Shown in pieces: positions 1 to 6,310 of a stretch of DNA of 15,526 nt. Numbering within the stretch: position 1 is the first letter of the stretch; every line of letters starts with the position of its first letter. The stretch lies in contig JBOGED010000382.1 in the NCBI GenBank assembly GCA_050743625.1, positions 1-15,526 on the forward strand, in the 5' to 3' direction. The position numbers and the translations under genes were made by a program. The stretch is from JBOGED01 sp050743625. Its GTDB lineage: Bacteria; Actinomycetota; Nitriliruptoria; Euzebyales; Egibacteraceae. Below the pieces are notes generated by a model. It was given only the letters and a program-made list of their open reading frames with translations. It was not told the DNA's origin and did not search any database.

Positions 1-2
1 GC

Positions 3-1886
3 CCAGAGCGGCGTGCGCTGTTACGGGCGTTGCGCGACGACGTGCGGTTTGTGGCCGAGCACGGCCGCCGCCCCGGGGTGGTGCTGACCGGGATCGGCGG
101 GGTCGGCAAGAGCTCTTTGGCGGGTCAGGTCGCGACCAGGCTGGTTGAGGAGGGTTGGGTCTTGGTCGTGCGCCGCGGCCCGTTTCGGCTGGACGACCTC
201 GCCGCCGCGCTGGCGGAAGGCCTGCGTACGCGCGCCGCTCGGCTGCCTGCCAGCGGCGGTGAGGCCGCCCGAACGCTCGAGAAGCGCGCCGCGGAGCTGG
301 GCGAGTCGGCCTCGGATGAGGATCTGATCCTGCTCGTGGGTGACACGCTGCGCGGCTGGCGTGTCTTGGTCGTGCTCGATGATTTCGAGCAGAACCTGTT
401 CGAGGGTGGTGAGCGCTTCACCGACGACGCGGTCGCACAGCAGCTCGGCATCCTGGTGGAGGCGGCTGGCCGGTCGAAGCTGCTGGTCACCTGCCGCCAC
501 CCGGTGCCGGGGTTCCGGACGAGCCTGCACGAGTTCCCTCTCGGGCCGCTGACCGGGGCGGAGACCCGCAAGCTTGTGCTCCGCCTGCCCGGGCTCCTGC
601 GCCAGCCGGATGCGGAGCGCGACCGCGTCTTGCGGGCCGTGGGCGGCCACCCGCGTGTGCTGGAGCTGGCCGACGCGCTGCTGCGGCAAGGTCGTGGGCG
701 CGCGCCGGTGCTCGGCAAGCTCGATGATCTCGCGAGACGCGAGGGCCTGCCCCTGCGCCGGGGCCGTGACACGCGTGCCGCCACCGCGGAGGCGGTCCGC
801 CTGGCCGAGGCGGACGTCTTTCTCCCCCAACTGCTGGCCCTGTTGGGTCCCAGCGAGCGTGCGCTGCTGTATCAGGCGGCGCCGTCGAGCTTGCCGATCG
901 GCGCCGCTGACCTGGCCGTCCTCACCGAGGGCGCCGAGGCCGAGACCCTCGAGGCGTGCTGGCGGCTGGCCGACCTCACCTTGTTCTCCCAGGCGGGAGA
1001 GGACGCCTGGCTTGTGGAGCGCTGGCTTGCCGAGGCGCTGTGCGGGCGGGACCCCGATCGCTACCGGGAGGGATGCCGCCCGCTGGCCATGCGGCGGCTG
1101 CAGCTCGCTGGCTCCGATCCCACCTACGACCACGAGATCGAGGCGCTGCGCAACCTTGTCACCGCCCAAGCCTGGGATGACGCCAGCCAGCTCGTGCTCG
1201 GTCTGTGCCGCGGCCCGTTCGCGCGATCTCAACTGGCGGTGTCTGCTTTGGCGGGTGAGGTCCTGCGAGACCTTCCCCCCGATCACGGCGATTTCGGTGC
1301 CGTTGCCGACCTTGAGGGCCAAGCGGACCTCGCATGCGGGTTAACAGATAAAGCAATCAAAACATATGGAAAGCTATTAAAAATATTCCGCTCGCGCGCC
1401 GACGCCGAGCCCGACCGCGCCGACTACCAACGCGACCTGTCAGTCTCCTACAACAAGCTGGGAGACCTGATGATCGCGGTCGGCCGCGGGGATGAGGCCG
1501 CGCGGCTGTACCAGCAATCCTTGGACATCTTCAGGCGGCTGGCCGACGCGGAGCCCGACCGCGCCGACTACCAACGCGACCTCTCAATCTCCTACAACCG
1601 ACTTGGAGCGTTGGCTGCCGAGCAGGGAGATCCCGGCGCGGCCCGCGACTACCTGAGCCAGGCTCTGGCAATCGCTCGAAGGCTGGCGACGCAGGACCCA
1701 AGTAGCGCTGCCCTCGCCGTTGACGTTGCGCTCTCGTTGGTGCAGCTCGCCCGGCTCGATCCCGGTAATCAAACAGTCCTTTTCGATGAGGCTCGGGTTA
1801 TCCTGGAGCCCCTTGAGCGCGAAGGTCCGCTTGACCCGGATGCAGCCGCGCTGCTCGACCAGGTGAGAGGGCGCCCACGTGAGTGA
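3..1886 (+). CDS. STAND NTPase: NB-ARC-like ATPase with winged helix and TPR repeats (5' end outside window)
   Basis: The frame is open from the first bases, so the true start and any N-terminal domain lie to the left; the internal TTG at 30 is unlikely to be the start. Residues are numbered from the codon at base 3. Walker A is GIGGVGKS (30-37), Walker B is VLVVLDDFE (about 121-129), a sensor segment LLVTCRHP lies at 160-167, and a GLPL-like GGHPRVLELA at 214-223. A probable winged helix (274-349) follows, then helical sequence and TPR-type repeats (about 449-590). This order is that of bacterial STAND/NLR proteins, which bind ATP and oligomerise when they sense a trigger, often a phage component. 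The stop overlaps the downstream TIR-like gene by 8 bp, suggesting coupled translation and joint function. The trigger cannot be read from sequence. An N-terminal effector such as CHAT is possible but unseen. Confidence 0.85.
   Translation, partial: PERRALLRALRDDVRFVAEHGRRPGVVLTGIGGVGKSSLAGQVATRLVEEGWVLVVRRGPFRLDDLAAALAEGLRTRAARLPASGGEAARTLEKRAAELGESASDEDLILLVGDTLRGWRVLVVLDDFEQNLFEGGERFTDDAVAQQLGILVEAAGRSKLLVTCRHPVPGFRTSLHEFPLGPLTGAETRKLVLRLPGLLRQPDAERDRVLRAVGGHPRVLELADALLRQGRGRAPVLGKLDDLARREGLPLRRGRDTRAATAEAVRLAEADVFLPQLLALLGPSERALLYQAAPSSLPIGAADLAVLTEGAEAETLEACWRLADLTLFSQAGEDAWLVERWLAEALCGRDPDRYREGCRPLAMRRLQLAGSDPTYDHEIEALRNLVTAQAWDDASQLVLGLCRGPFARSQLAVSALAGEVLRDLPPDHGDFGAVADLEGQADLACGLTDKAIKTYGKLLKIFRSRADAEPDRADYQRDLSVSYNKLGDLMIAVGRGDEAARLYQQSLDIFRRLADAEPDRADYQRDLSISYNRLGALAAEQGDPGAARDYLSQALAIARRLATQDPSSAALAVDVALSLVQLARLDPGNQTVLFDEARVILEPLEREGPLDPDAAALLDQVRGRPRE
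1347..1634 (+). repeat. Two tandem 144-bp TPR-coding repeats, with a decayed third copy after them
   Basis: Units 1347-1490 and 1491-1634 each encode 48 residues and share AEPDRADYQRDLS followed by SYN(K/R)LG. In DNA the second half of the two units is nearly identical (from 1398 and from 1542). The first half is diverged and, in unit 1, very AT-rich. A third, weaker copy starts at 1635. The repeats form the TPR-like C-terminal sensor part of the STAND protein. Confidence 0.8.
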
Positions 1887-2487
1887 GGTGCCGGCGCACA
1901 GGGTCTTCATCGCCTACGCCGGCCCAGACCGGGAACACGCGACGCAGCTGTTCGACCACCAGGACCCGACTCTGCCGACCTTTCTCGACTGTCGCTGCCT
2001 GTTGCCCGAAGACGATTTCGACATTGCGCTACCTCAAGCCCAGGCCGCCTGCCTGGTAACCGTCGCGTTGATTTCGGCCAACACGCCAGAATCCTTCTAC
2101 CAACGCGCCGAACTCACCCATGCGATCGAACTCGAGCGTTCGAGTCAAGCATCCCAGCACCGTGTGATCCCGGTGTGGGTCGACGATATACCCGTTTCCC
2201 AGCGCCCGTTTCAGCTGATGAACCGCCAGGGCATTCATCTGTATGACAAGATGACGTGGGCCGACGCTGCGGACGCCGTCATCGACGTCGTCGAGCGCAT
2301 GCTCCGAGCCGCCGACGAGCGCCACCGCCTCGACGAAATCGAGCTGGGACCGATACGCTACCGCGCCTTTGCGGCGCTCGATCTCTCGAAGCAAGCCTGG
2401 CAGACGGGCCGCATCGACGCTGACCTACGAACCGATTTCAACCGGCGGATCCTGGACGAGGTCCTACGACGCATCTTCGAACAGTGA
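1879..2487 (+). CDS. TIR-like domain protein, probable effector of the STAND pair
   Basis: A 202-residue protein. Residues 7-19 (HRVFIAYAGPDRE) match the first strand and loop of TIR domains, LDCRCLLPEDDFD (36-48) the region before helix 2, and ALISANTPESFYQRAEL (63-79) the strand plus the segment holding the catalytic glutamate in NADase TIRs; here Glu78 is the candidate. HRVIPVWVDD (94-103) fits a later core strand. About 50 charged helical residues follow without a recognised domain. The GTG start at 1879 overlaps the STAND stop (GTGAGTGA), so the two genes are probably translated together. TIR domains in bacterial defence typically cleave NAD+ or make a cyclic ADP-ribose signal. I infer that role from context; a purely scaffolding TIR remains possible. 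Confidence 0.75.
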   Translation: MSEVPAHRVFIAYAGPDREHATQLFDHQDPTLPTFLDCRCLLPEDDFDIALPQAQAACLVTVALISANTPESFYQRAELTHAIELERSSQASQHRVIPVWVDDIPVSQRPFQLMNRQGIHLYDKMTWADAADAVIDVVERMLRAADERHRLDEIELGPIRYRAFAALDLSKQAWQTGRIDADLRTDFNRRILDEVLRRIFEQ

Positions 2488-2585
2488 CGGTCTCCAGCCG
2501 GTCGGCCCCTTGATCTTGGCCTGGATCTCACCTGGCGATGCGACACCCCCCGGCTCACCCCGCGTTCGAGCCGATAACCGAAGGG

Positions 2586-2839
2586 TCAGGACGCGTGAGG
2601 GATGGCATCTCGGCTTCGTTGGTGGAGAGTCCGCGGTGAGATGTCGGCACCGTTAGGCCACACGATCGTGCCAGCCTCCTCATCCGCGCGCACCTGCTTA
2701 AAAAGCTCGTAGTCCTGCTGCAGCGGCTCAAACTGGACCGCTCAAGAGCGAGGACCTTGACCTCTGCTGTCTCGAAGGTGAGTTCGACCACGTAGCGCGA
2801 CAGCACGCGCACGTTGGTGACATCGACGATCGGTTCCAC
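2586..2839 (-). pseudogene. DUF2442 family gene, frameshifted
   Basis: The gene starts at a GTG (2839) behind a strong ribosome site, AGGAGGTGA (about 2846-2854). The first frame reads VTNVRVLSRYVVELTFETAE, a typical DUF2442 N-terminus. Near 2735-2742 the family similarity jumps to another frame, reading QFEPLQQDYELFKQV, then GTIVWPNGAD, the DUF2442 signature, and a stop at 2586. Restoring one base (for example one G near 2738) gives an 84-residue protein of normal family length. DUF2442 proteins commonly sit next to DUF4160 proteins in pairs regarded as toxin-antitoxin-like, and that partner is 11 bp upstream here. The break is either true decay or a sequencing error; the first is favoured because its partner is broken too. 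Confidence 0.75.
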
Positions 2840-2850
2840 AGTCTCACCTC

Positions 2851-3106
2851 CTATGAGCAGATGCTACCCGGCGGCTCGGCGCGTCGCGTGGCTTCCCAGG
2901 CTGCGTACGCCTGGTCACGGTGCTCGGCCAGGAAACGCCGGATGGTGCGATGCAGCTTCGGAGGCAGATAGCCGGCGAGGACATCTCCGGTGTCGAGCGC
3001 GATGGTCGCGCGGTGTTCTCCGCGGACCGCGACATGCGGAAGCTGGTGCTCCTCCTGGTAGTAGAACCATAGGGGTGTGACCCGCCAGCTCCGCCCACCG
3101 AGGCAC
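2851..3106 (-). pseudogene. DUF4160 family gene, frameshifted
   Basis: A GTG at 3106 follows GGGAGGAAAC, a good ribosome site, and begins VPRWAELAG, like the usual MPR(L/I)SEF opening of DUF4160. At the GGG run near 3081-3083 the homology moves one frame and continues as LWFYYQEEHQLPHVAVRGEH, then ATIALDTGDVLAGYLPP and FLAEHRDQAYAAWE, which match the family core and C-terminus. Removing one G gives 84 residues, the normal length. An alternative start at 3210 in the second frame keeps the frame open but adds unrelated sequence and has no family-like N-terminus. The gene stands immediately upstream of the DUF2442 gene, an arrangement often seen for this putative toxin-antitoxin pair. The biochemical role of DUF4160 is not established. 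Confidence 0.72.
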
Positions 3107-3211
3107 GTTTCCTCCCTCTTCCCCACTTGGCACGGAGCTGAAAATACTCCACCGGTGTGACAGGCACTCAGAGGACTGACGCGTGTGAGGAGTTTCTCTA
3201 CGATTTTCAAG

Positions 3212-3315
3212 GGCGGCTACGCCGCCGGGCGTGCGGGCAGGGCGGCGCCCGCTGGTTGAGACGCTTGCGGGCGAGGAGCGAGGGGCTGGCCTTGTGGCGG
3301 GGGCTGACGCCCCCG
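3212..3315. repeat. Two GC-rich hairpins in the gap between the two small modules
   Basis: Perfect inverted repeats are GGCGGC-TAC-GCCGCC (3212-3226) and CGGGGGC-TGAC-GCCCCCG (3298-3315). They lie in the gene-free stretch 3107-3372, downstream of the minus-strand antitoxin gene. No T-run follows either stem, so they are not classical terminators. They may be repetitive extragenic hairpins or transcription brakes. I see nothing else in this gap. Confidence 0.5.
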
Positions 3316-3372
3316 TCCTCGGCCCGCTCGCGACTCACTGAGCAGGGTCCGCCATGGCTTTCGAGCCTGTGG

Positions 3373-3705
3373 TCAGCTCGCTCTCTGCTCGACCGTCACG
3401 TCGCCGCTCGGGGATACCTGGACGTCAAGCACGAAGCGGGTATTGGGGGCGGAGCCGCCTTCGTGCTGGTGGATGCGCTCTTCGAGCATCTGGCGTGCGA
3501 GCGAGGTGTAGCCGACGCCGAGCCTGCGGGCGATCGTACGCAGCCGGTCGGCGAGGTCGGGGTCGAGTCGAACCGTGATCGATGCTCCAAGTCTGCGTGG
3601 GGGCACGTCGGGACCGCCGATCTCCTCCCAGAGGTCTGGGTTCGAGGCGTCGGCTTCGATGCGGCCGATGTGGGCTTCTTCCTCTGTGGGGTTCATGTCA
3701 TTCAT
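3373..3705 (-). CDS. Ribbon-helix-helix (CopG/BrnA-like) antitoxin
   Basis: From the ATG at 3705 the product is about 110 residues. SNPDLWEEIGGPDVPPRR is the kind of linker seen in antitoxins paired with BrnT-like toxins. It is followed by GASITVRLDPDLADRLRTIA, a DNA-binding strand and first helix, and GVGYTSLARQMLEERI, the second helix of the fold. The start shares one base with the stop of the upstream toxin gene (TGATG), giving coupled translation. A second ATG at 3717 in the same frame would overlap the toxin by 13 bp. In such pairs the antitoxin binds the toxin and represses its own promoter. The gene is intact although its toxin partner is broken. The same frame stays open upstream only because of the toxin frameshift, which creates a false 217-residue fusion. 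Confidence 0.75.
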   Translation of the reverse strand: MNDMNPTEEEAHIGRIEADASNPDLWEEIGGPDVPPRRLGASITVRLDPDLADRLRTIARRLGVGYTSLARQMLEERIHQHEGGSAPNTRFVLDVQVSPSGDVTVEQRAS

Positions 3706-3969
3706 CAGGTCGGCCATCCCGTCACGGCGCGGAGGACGCGGTCTGGTTCGTCGGCCCACAGCACGCCGATGGTCAGTGACCGTCCGGAGTCGTCGGTGCC
3801 GACCATCAGATACGTCGCGGTACCGCTGCGCTTGTTGCGCAGGAACCCGTCGAGGGCGGTTCGCGAAGACCGCCTCGACGTCTTCGGGACGGATCTGACG
3901 CTTCGCGAGCTTATCGACGTTGCGAGAATCCCACTCGAACGCGACGGCTGTCCGTGGATCCGCCTCCAT
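3705..3969 (-). pseudogene. BrnT-like toxin gene, frameshifted
   Basis: The ATG at 3969 opens a frame reading VAFEWDSRNVDKLAKRQI and PEDVEAVFANR, matching the FEWD..N..KL..H..s.eEa..vF start of BrnT-like toxins. Past a CCC run near 3858-3860 the sense continues one frame over as LDGFLRNKRSGTATYLMVG, then SGRSLTIGVLWADEPDRVLRAVT, with a stop at 3705 overlapping the antitoxin start. Removing one C gives 87 residues, normal for the family. BrnT toxins are ribonuclease-like and are neutralised by the downstream antitoxin. With the frameshift no full toxin can be made. Assignment to BrnT itself rather than a sister family is moderate, as the C-terminal half is diverged. Confidence 0.68.
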
Positions 3970-4135
3970 GTAAGACAGCGTAACACGCACCTTCCTCGGC
4001 TCGTCCCGAGGACACGTGCAGGGCACGCGACACCCGAAAACGACGGCAACCGACCGTCACCAGCGAGATTGTGATTCCCCAGCTCAGCAGCGCCATTCAG
4101 GTATGAGAGCAGGTCATGGATCAGGCGCGGCTCGT

Positions 4136-4178
4136 CTTTGCAAGGCGGGGGTTACCGGTTCGATTCCGGTAGGGTCCA
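4136..4178 (+). other. 3' fragment of a tRNA-Ala(UGC) gene, candidate attachment site
   Basis: The fragment reads as the anticodon loop TTTGCAA (anticodon TGC at 4139-4141), the 3' anticodon strand GGCGG, a five-base variable loop, the T arm ACCGG-TTCGATT-CCGGT, the 3' acceptor strand AGGGTCC and discriminator A at 4178. CCA is not encoded. No matching 5' acceptor strand (GGACCCT) or D arm exists upstream, and the 5' anticodon strand (TCGTC) pairs only through G-U pairs. Fragments starting at the anticodon loop and running to the 3' end are the usual scar left by tyrosine-integrase elements. The orientation implies an element on the left and an intact tRNA-Ala beyond the window edge. Confidence 0.6.
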
Positions 4179-4319
4179 CGCGGTCTGAGCAGGGTGTTTG
4201 TGCCATCTGAGTGGCGGGACCGGTCAACCCGCGACACGACGACAGTCGGTGTGGGTGCAGCAGCGACAACGCCGGCTCACCCGCCAGGTGCTTAACCGCA
4301 ACTTTCCTTCAGATCCTCA

Positions 4320-4602
4320 AGGATTGTTGAAGGTCAAAACCAGCGCGCCAGCCAGAGGACGCAACAATCCTGCGTATGCAGGCTGTTGCAAAATGGCTGT
4401 ATCGCGCTGCCGGAGTCGACCCGGAATCCTGCACTGTGCAGGATTCGGCCCAAATATGGGCCTAACTCTGCACAATGGCGTGCCGCGAGCGGGCATCTTG
4501 GCGGATTGTGCAGACTTTTGCCGGTATTCCGGCAAAACTCTGCACAGTGCAGCATCGGCGCCTCGATTCTGCAACATCCTGTATGCTCCAGGATTGCTGC
4601 AG
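4320..4602. repeat. Chain of overlapping palindromes sharing CTGCA/TGCAG cores
   Basis: This gene-free block holds successive inverted repeats. They are 4320-4329 with 4362-4371 (AGGATTGTTG); 4361-4389; 4424-4446 (11-bp arms, one-base centre); 4437-4472 (TGCAG/CTGCA outside, GGCCCA/TGGGCC inside); 4467-4514 (TCTGCACAAT/ATTGTGCAGA); 4507-4546 (TGTGCAGA/TCTGCACA outside, TTTTGCCGG/CCGGCAAAA inside, one C:C mismatch, four-base loop); 4548-4573; and 4569-4602. Neighbouring hairpins reuse the same cores, so they could fold only alternately. CTGCAC-N-GTGCAG occurs at 4429 and 4540, 111 bp apart. Open frames here are shadows with no family resemblance. Flanks 4179-4319 and 4603-4722 show nothing recognisable. 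Confidence 0.8.
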
Positions 4603-4722
4603 GCTGGGGGAGTGGCTTGCCTGGGTTGCCCGTGAGCCCGCGAGCCCGTGAGACTGAACCCGCCGATGGGTTGCCCGCCGCGCTGGACGCTTGCGAGGGC
4701 GCCGCCGTAGAGTTGTCGGTTC

Positions 4723-5514
4723 GTGCGCGTGTACTGGGAGATCGCTCGGCGTGGGTATCAGCGGTACGCCGCGTACCCGGCGGCGACGTGGGCGGGTGTC
4801 TTCACGAACACCGTGTTCGGGTTCATGCGCGGGTCGGTGTTGCTGGCGCTTTACGCGCATCGAGGTGAGATCGGTGGCTATGACGCGAGCGCGGCGCTGA
4901 CCTATACGTGGCTCGTCCAGGCGTTGCTCATGGCGGTCTACATCTGGGGATGGAGAGAGCTCGGCGACCGGATCCGCACCGGTGACATCGCGATCGACCT
5001 CGCGCGGCCGGTGAACCTACAACTCGCCGGACTTTCGTCCGACTTCGGGAGGGCCCTCTACCACCTCGTGTTTCGCGGCATCCCACCGTTGCTGGTCGGC
5101 GCGGTCGTGTTCGAGTTGAGGATGCCGTCCGGACCTGCCGCCGCGATCGCCTTCCTCGTAAGTCTTGTGCTCGCCGTCGCCGTGAGCTATGGGTTCCGGT
5201 TCCTCTACAGCCTCCCGGCCTTCTGGATCGTCGACATCCGTGGCGTCATGGTGCTTGCGATGGTCGCGTCGATCCTGTTCTCGGGAATGACGGTCCCGGT
5301 TGCCTTCTTCCCAGCCTGGCTGGCGACCGTGGCCTATGCCACGCCGTTTCCCGCGATGGCGCAGATCCCCGTCGACATCTTCATGGGGGTCCTGAGCGGA
5401 CCAGAGGTGGGAGTGGCGCTCATCATCCAGGCTGCGTGGGTTGCGGCGCTTCTTCTCGCTGGCCACGTGATCTTCGCGGCGGGGACGCGGCGGCTGGTGG
5501 TCCAAGGTGGCTGA
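4723..5514 (+). CDS. ABC-2 type exporter permease (first of two)
   Basis: A 263-residue integral membrane protein with about six hydrophobic segments (roughly 27-45, 56-76, 116-131, 139-168, 174-196 and 229-254). RTGDIAIDLARPVN (85-98) fits the short amphipathic segment conserved in the two-permease ABC-2 exporters whose partner also carries RSG....LLIRP. Start is a GTG at 4723 with only a weak ribosome site. The stop overlaps the next permease by 8 bp (GTGGCTGA) and the ATPase follows, so the three form one operon and one transporter. The substrate is unknown; relatives are annotated only as uncharacterised ABC transport systems. The palindrome chain lies just upstream and may affect transcription of the operon. 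Confidence 0.85.
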   Translation: MRVYWEIARRGYQRYAAYPAATWAGVFTNTVFGFMRGSVLLALYAHRGEIGGYDASAALTYTWLVQALLMAVYIWGWRELGDRIRTGDIAIDLARPVNLQLAGLSSDFGRALYHLVFRGIPPLLVGAVVFELRMPSGPAAAIAFLVSLVLAVAVSYGFRFLYSLPAFWIVDIRGVMVLAMVASILFSGMTVPVAFFPAWLATVAYATPFPAMAQIPVDIFMGVLSGPEVGVALIIQAAWVAALLLAGHVIFAAGTRRLVVQGG

Positions 5515-6310
5515 GCCGATCGCGCTCTATTGGAGGCTGGTCCGCGCACGGATCCGGTCGCAGCTGCAGTACCGGGTCTCGTTCGCGTTGGACCTGATCG
5601 GGATGTTCCTCATCACGTTCCTCGACTTCCTCGCCGTGCTGGTGATCTTTCACAACGTGCCCTCGCTGGACGGCTGGTCGGTCGGCGAGGTGGCATTCCT
5701 TTACGCGACCTCGGCGATGTCGTTCGCGCTGACCGACACGGCGATCGGGCATCTGGACGAGCTTCCTCAACTCATCCGCAGTGGCTCCTTCGACCTGCTG
5801 CTCATCCGACCCCGTGGCACGCTGTTCCAGGTCGTGACGATGGATTTCCAGCTAAAACGACTCGGCAAGGCCCTGCAGGGACTGGCCGTGCTCGTGTACG
5901 CGCTGACGCTGCTCGACCTGGTCTGGACGCCAGGCAAGCTCGCCATGCTCGTCACGATGGTCCTGGCGGGAGCAGTGATCTTCGGCGCGGTGTGGATCTT
6001 CGTGATCTGCATCGCCTTCTGGTCGGTCGAGGGGAAAGAGACGGCGAACGCGTTCACGTACGGCGGGAGCTATCTGACTCAGTTCCCCATCACGATCTAC
6101 GACGCGTGGCTCCGCCGTTTCCTGGCCTACGTCGTCCCGATGGCGTTCGTGTGCTACATGCCGGCACTGTTCATCCTGGGCAAGGAAGATCCGCTCGGGT
6201 TGCCGGCGTGGCTTCGCTTCGCCTCTCCCGCCGTCGCGGCCATCACCGTGCTCGCCGCCGGGGCGATGTGGCGCTACGCCATTCGCCACTACCGGAGCGC
6301 GGGCGGATGA
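5507..6310 (+). CDS. ABC-2 type exporter permease (second of two)
   Basis: A 267-residue membrane protein and partner of the preceding permease. Hydrophobic stretches lie at about 25-50, 60-80, 120-140, 145-175 and 205-255. RSGSFDLLLIRP (91-102) is the family's conserved cytoplasmic element, and the two permeases are distant paralogues. The GTG start at 5507 overlaps the previous stop, and its own stop is overlapped by the ATPase start (ATGA at 6307-6310). Such tight packing indicates equal production of a heterodimeric membrane channel. The transported molecule cannot be predicted. No frameshift or missing segment is seen. Confidence 0.85.
   Translation: MAEPIALYWRLVRARIRSQLQYRVSFALDLIGMFLITFLDFLAVLVIFHNVPSLDGWSVGEVAFLYATSAMSFALTDTAIGHLDELPQLIRSGSFDLLLIRPRGTLFQVVTMDFQLKRLGKALQGLAVLVYALTLLDLVWTPGKLAMLVTMVLAGAVIFGAVWIFVICIAFWSVEGKETANAFTYGGSYLTQFPITIYDAWLRRFLAYVVPMAFVCYMPALFILGKEDPLGLPAWLRFASPAVAAITVLAAGAMWRYAIRHYRSAGG

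Noticed and set aside
21..1322. Long open frame on the minus strand opposite the STAND gene (433 codons)
   Set aside because: It is the antisense shadow of a GC-rich gene: composition is rich in Arg, Gln and Gly with no family motif, while the plus frame has clear Walker motifs.
2851..3210. 119-residue form of the DUF4160 protein starting at 3210
   Set aside because: The extra N-terminus has no family similarity and no ribosome site, while GTG 3106 has both a good ribosome site and a DUF4160-like start in the alternate frame.
3373..4026. A single 217-residue toxin-antitoxin fusion protein
   Set aside because: The middle part (about 3720-3858) loses all family similarity in this frame while the neighbouring frame carries the toxin C-terminus, so the fusion is the product of a frameshift.
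4106..4178. Complete tRNA-Ala gene
   Set aside because: No 5' acceptor strand complementary to AGGGTCC and no D arm are present upstream; only the 3' part from the anticodon loop is tRNA-like.
4100..4178. 3' end of tmRNA
   Set aside because: tmRNA has no alanine anticodon arm, whereas this fragment has a TTTGCAA anticodon loop with a proper 3' stem strand; no tag reading frame is seen upstream.
4320..4602. CRISPR array
   Set aside because: Repeats are short, palindromic and inverted relative to each other, spacing is uneven, the intervening sequences are themselves palindromes, and no cas gene is near.
4198..4868. Several overlapping open frames across the palindrome chain
   Set aside because: They run through inverted repeats in both directions, resemble no family, and lack convincing ribosome sites.
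5530..6306. Upstream extension of the ABC ATPase frame
   Set aside because: It overlaps the second permease completely and encodes arginine-rich sequence without similarity; the ATG at 6307 overlaps the permease stop in the usual ATGA manner.
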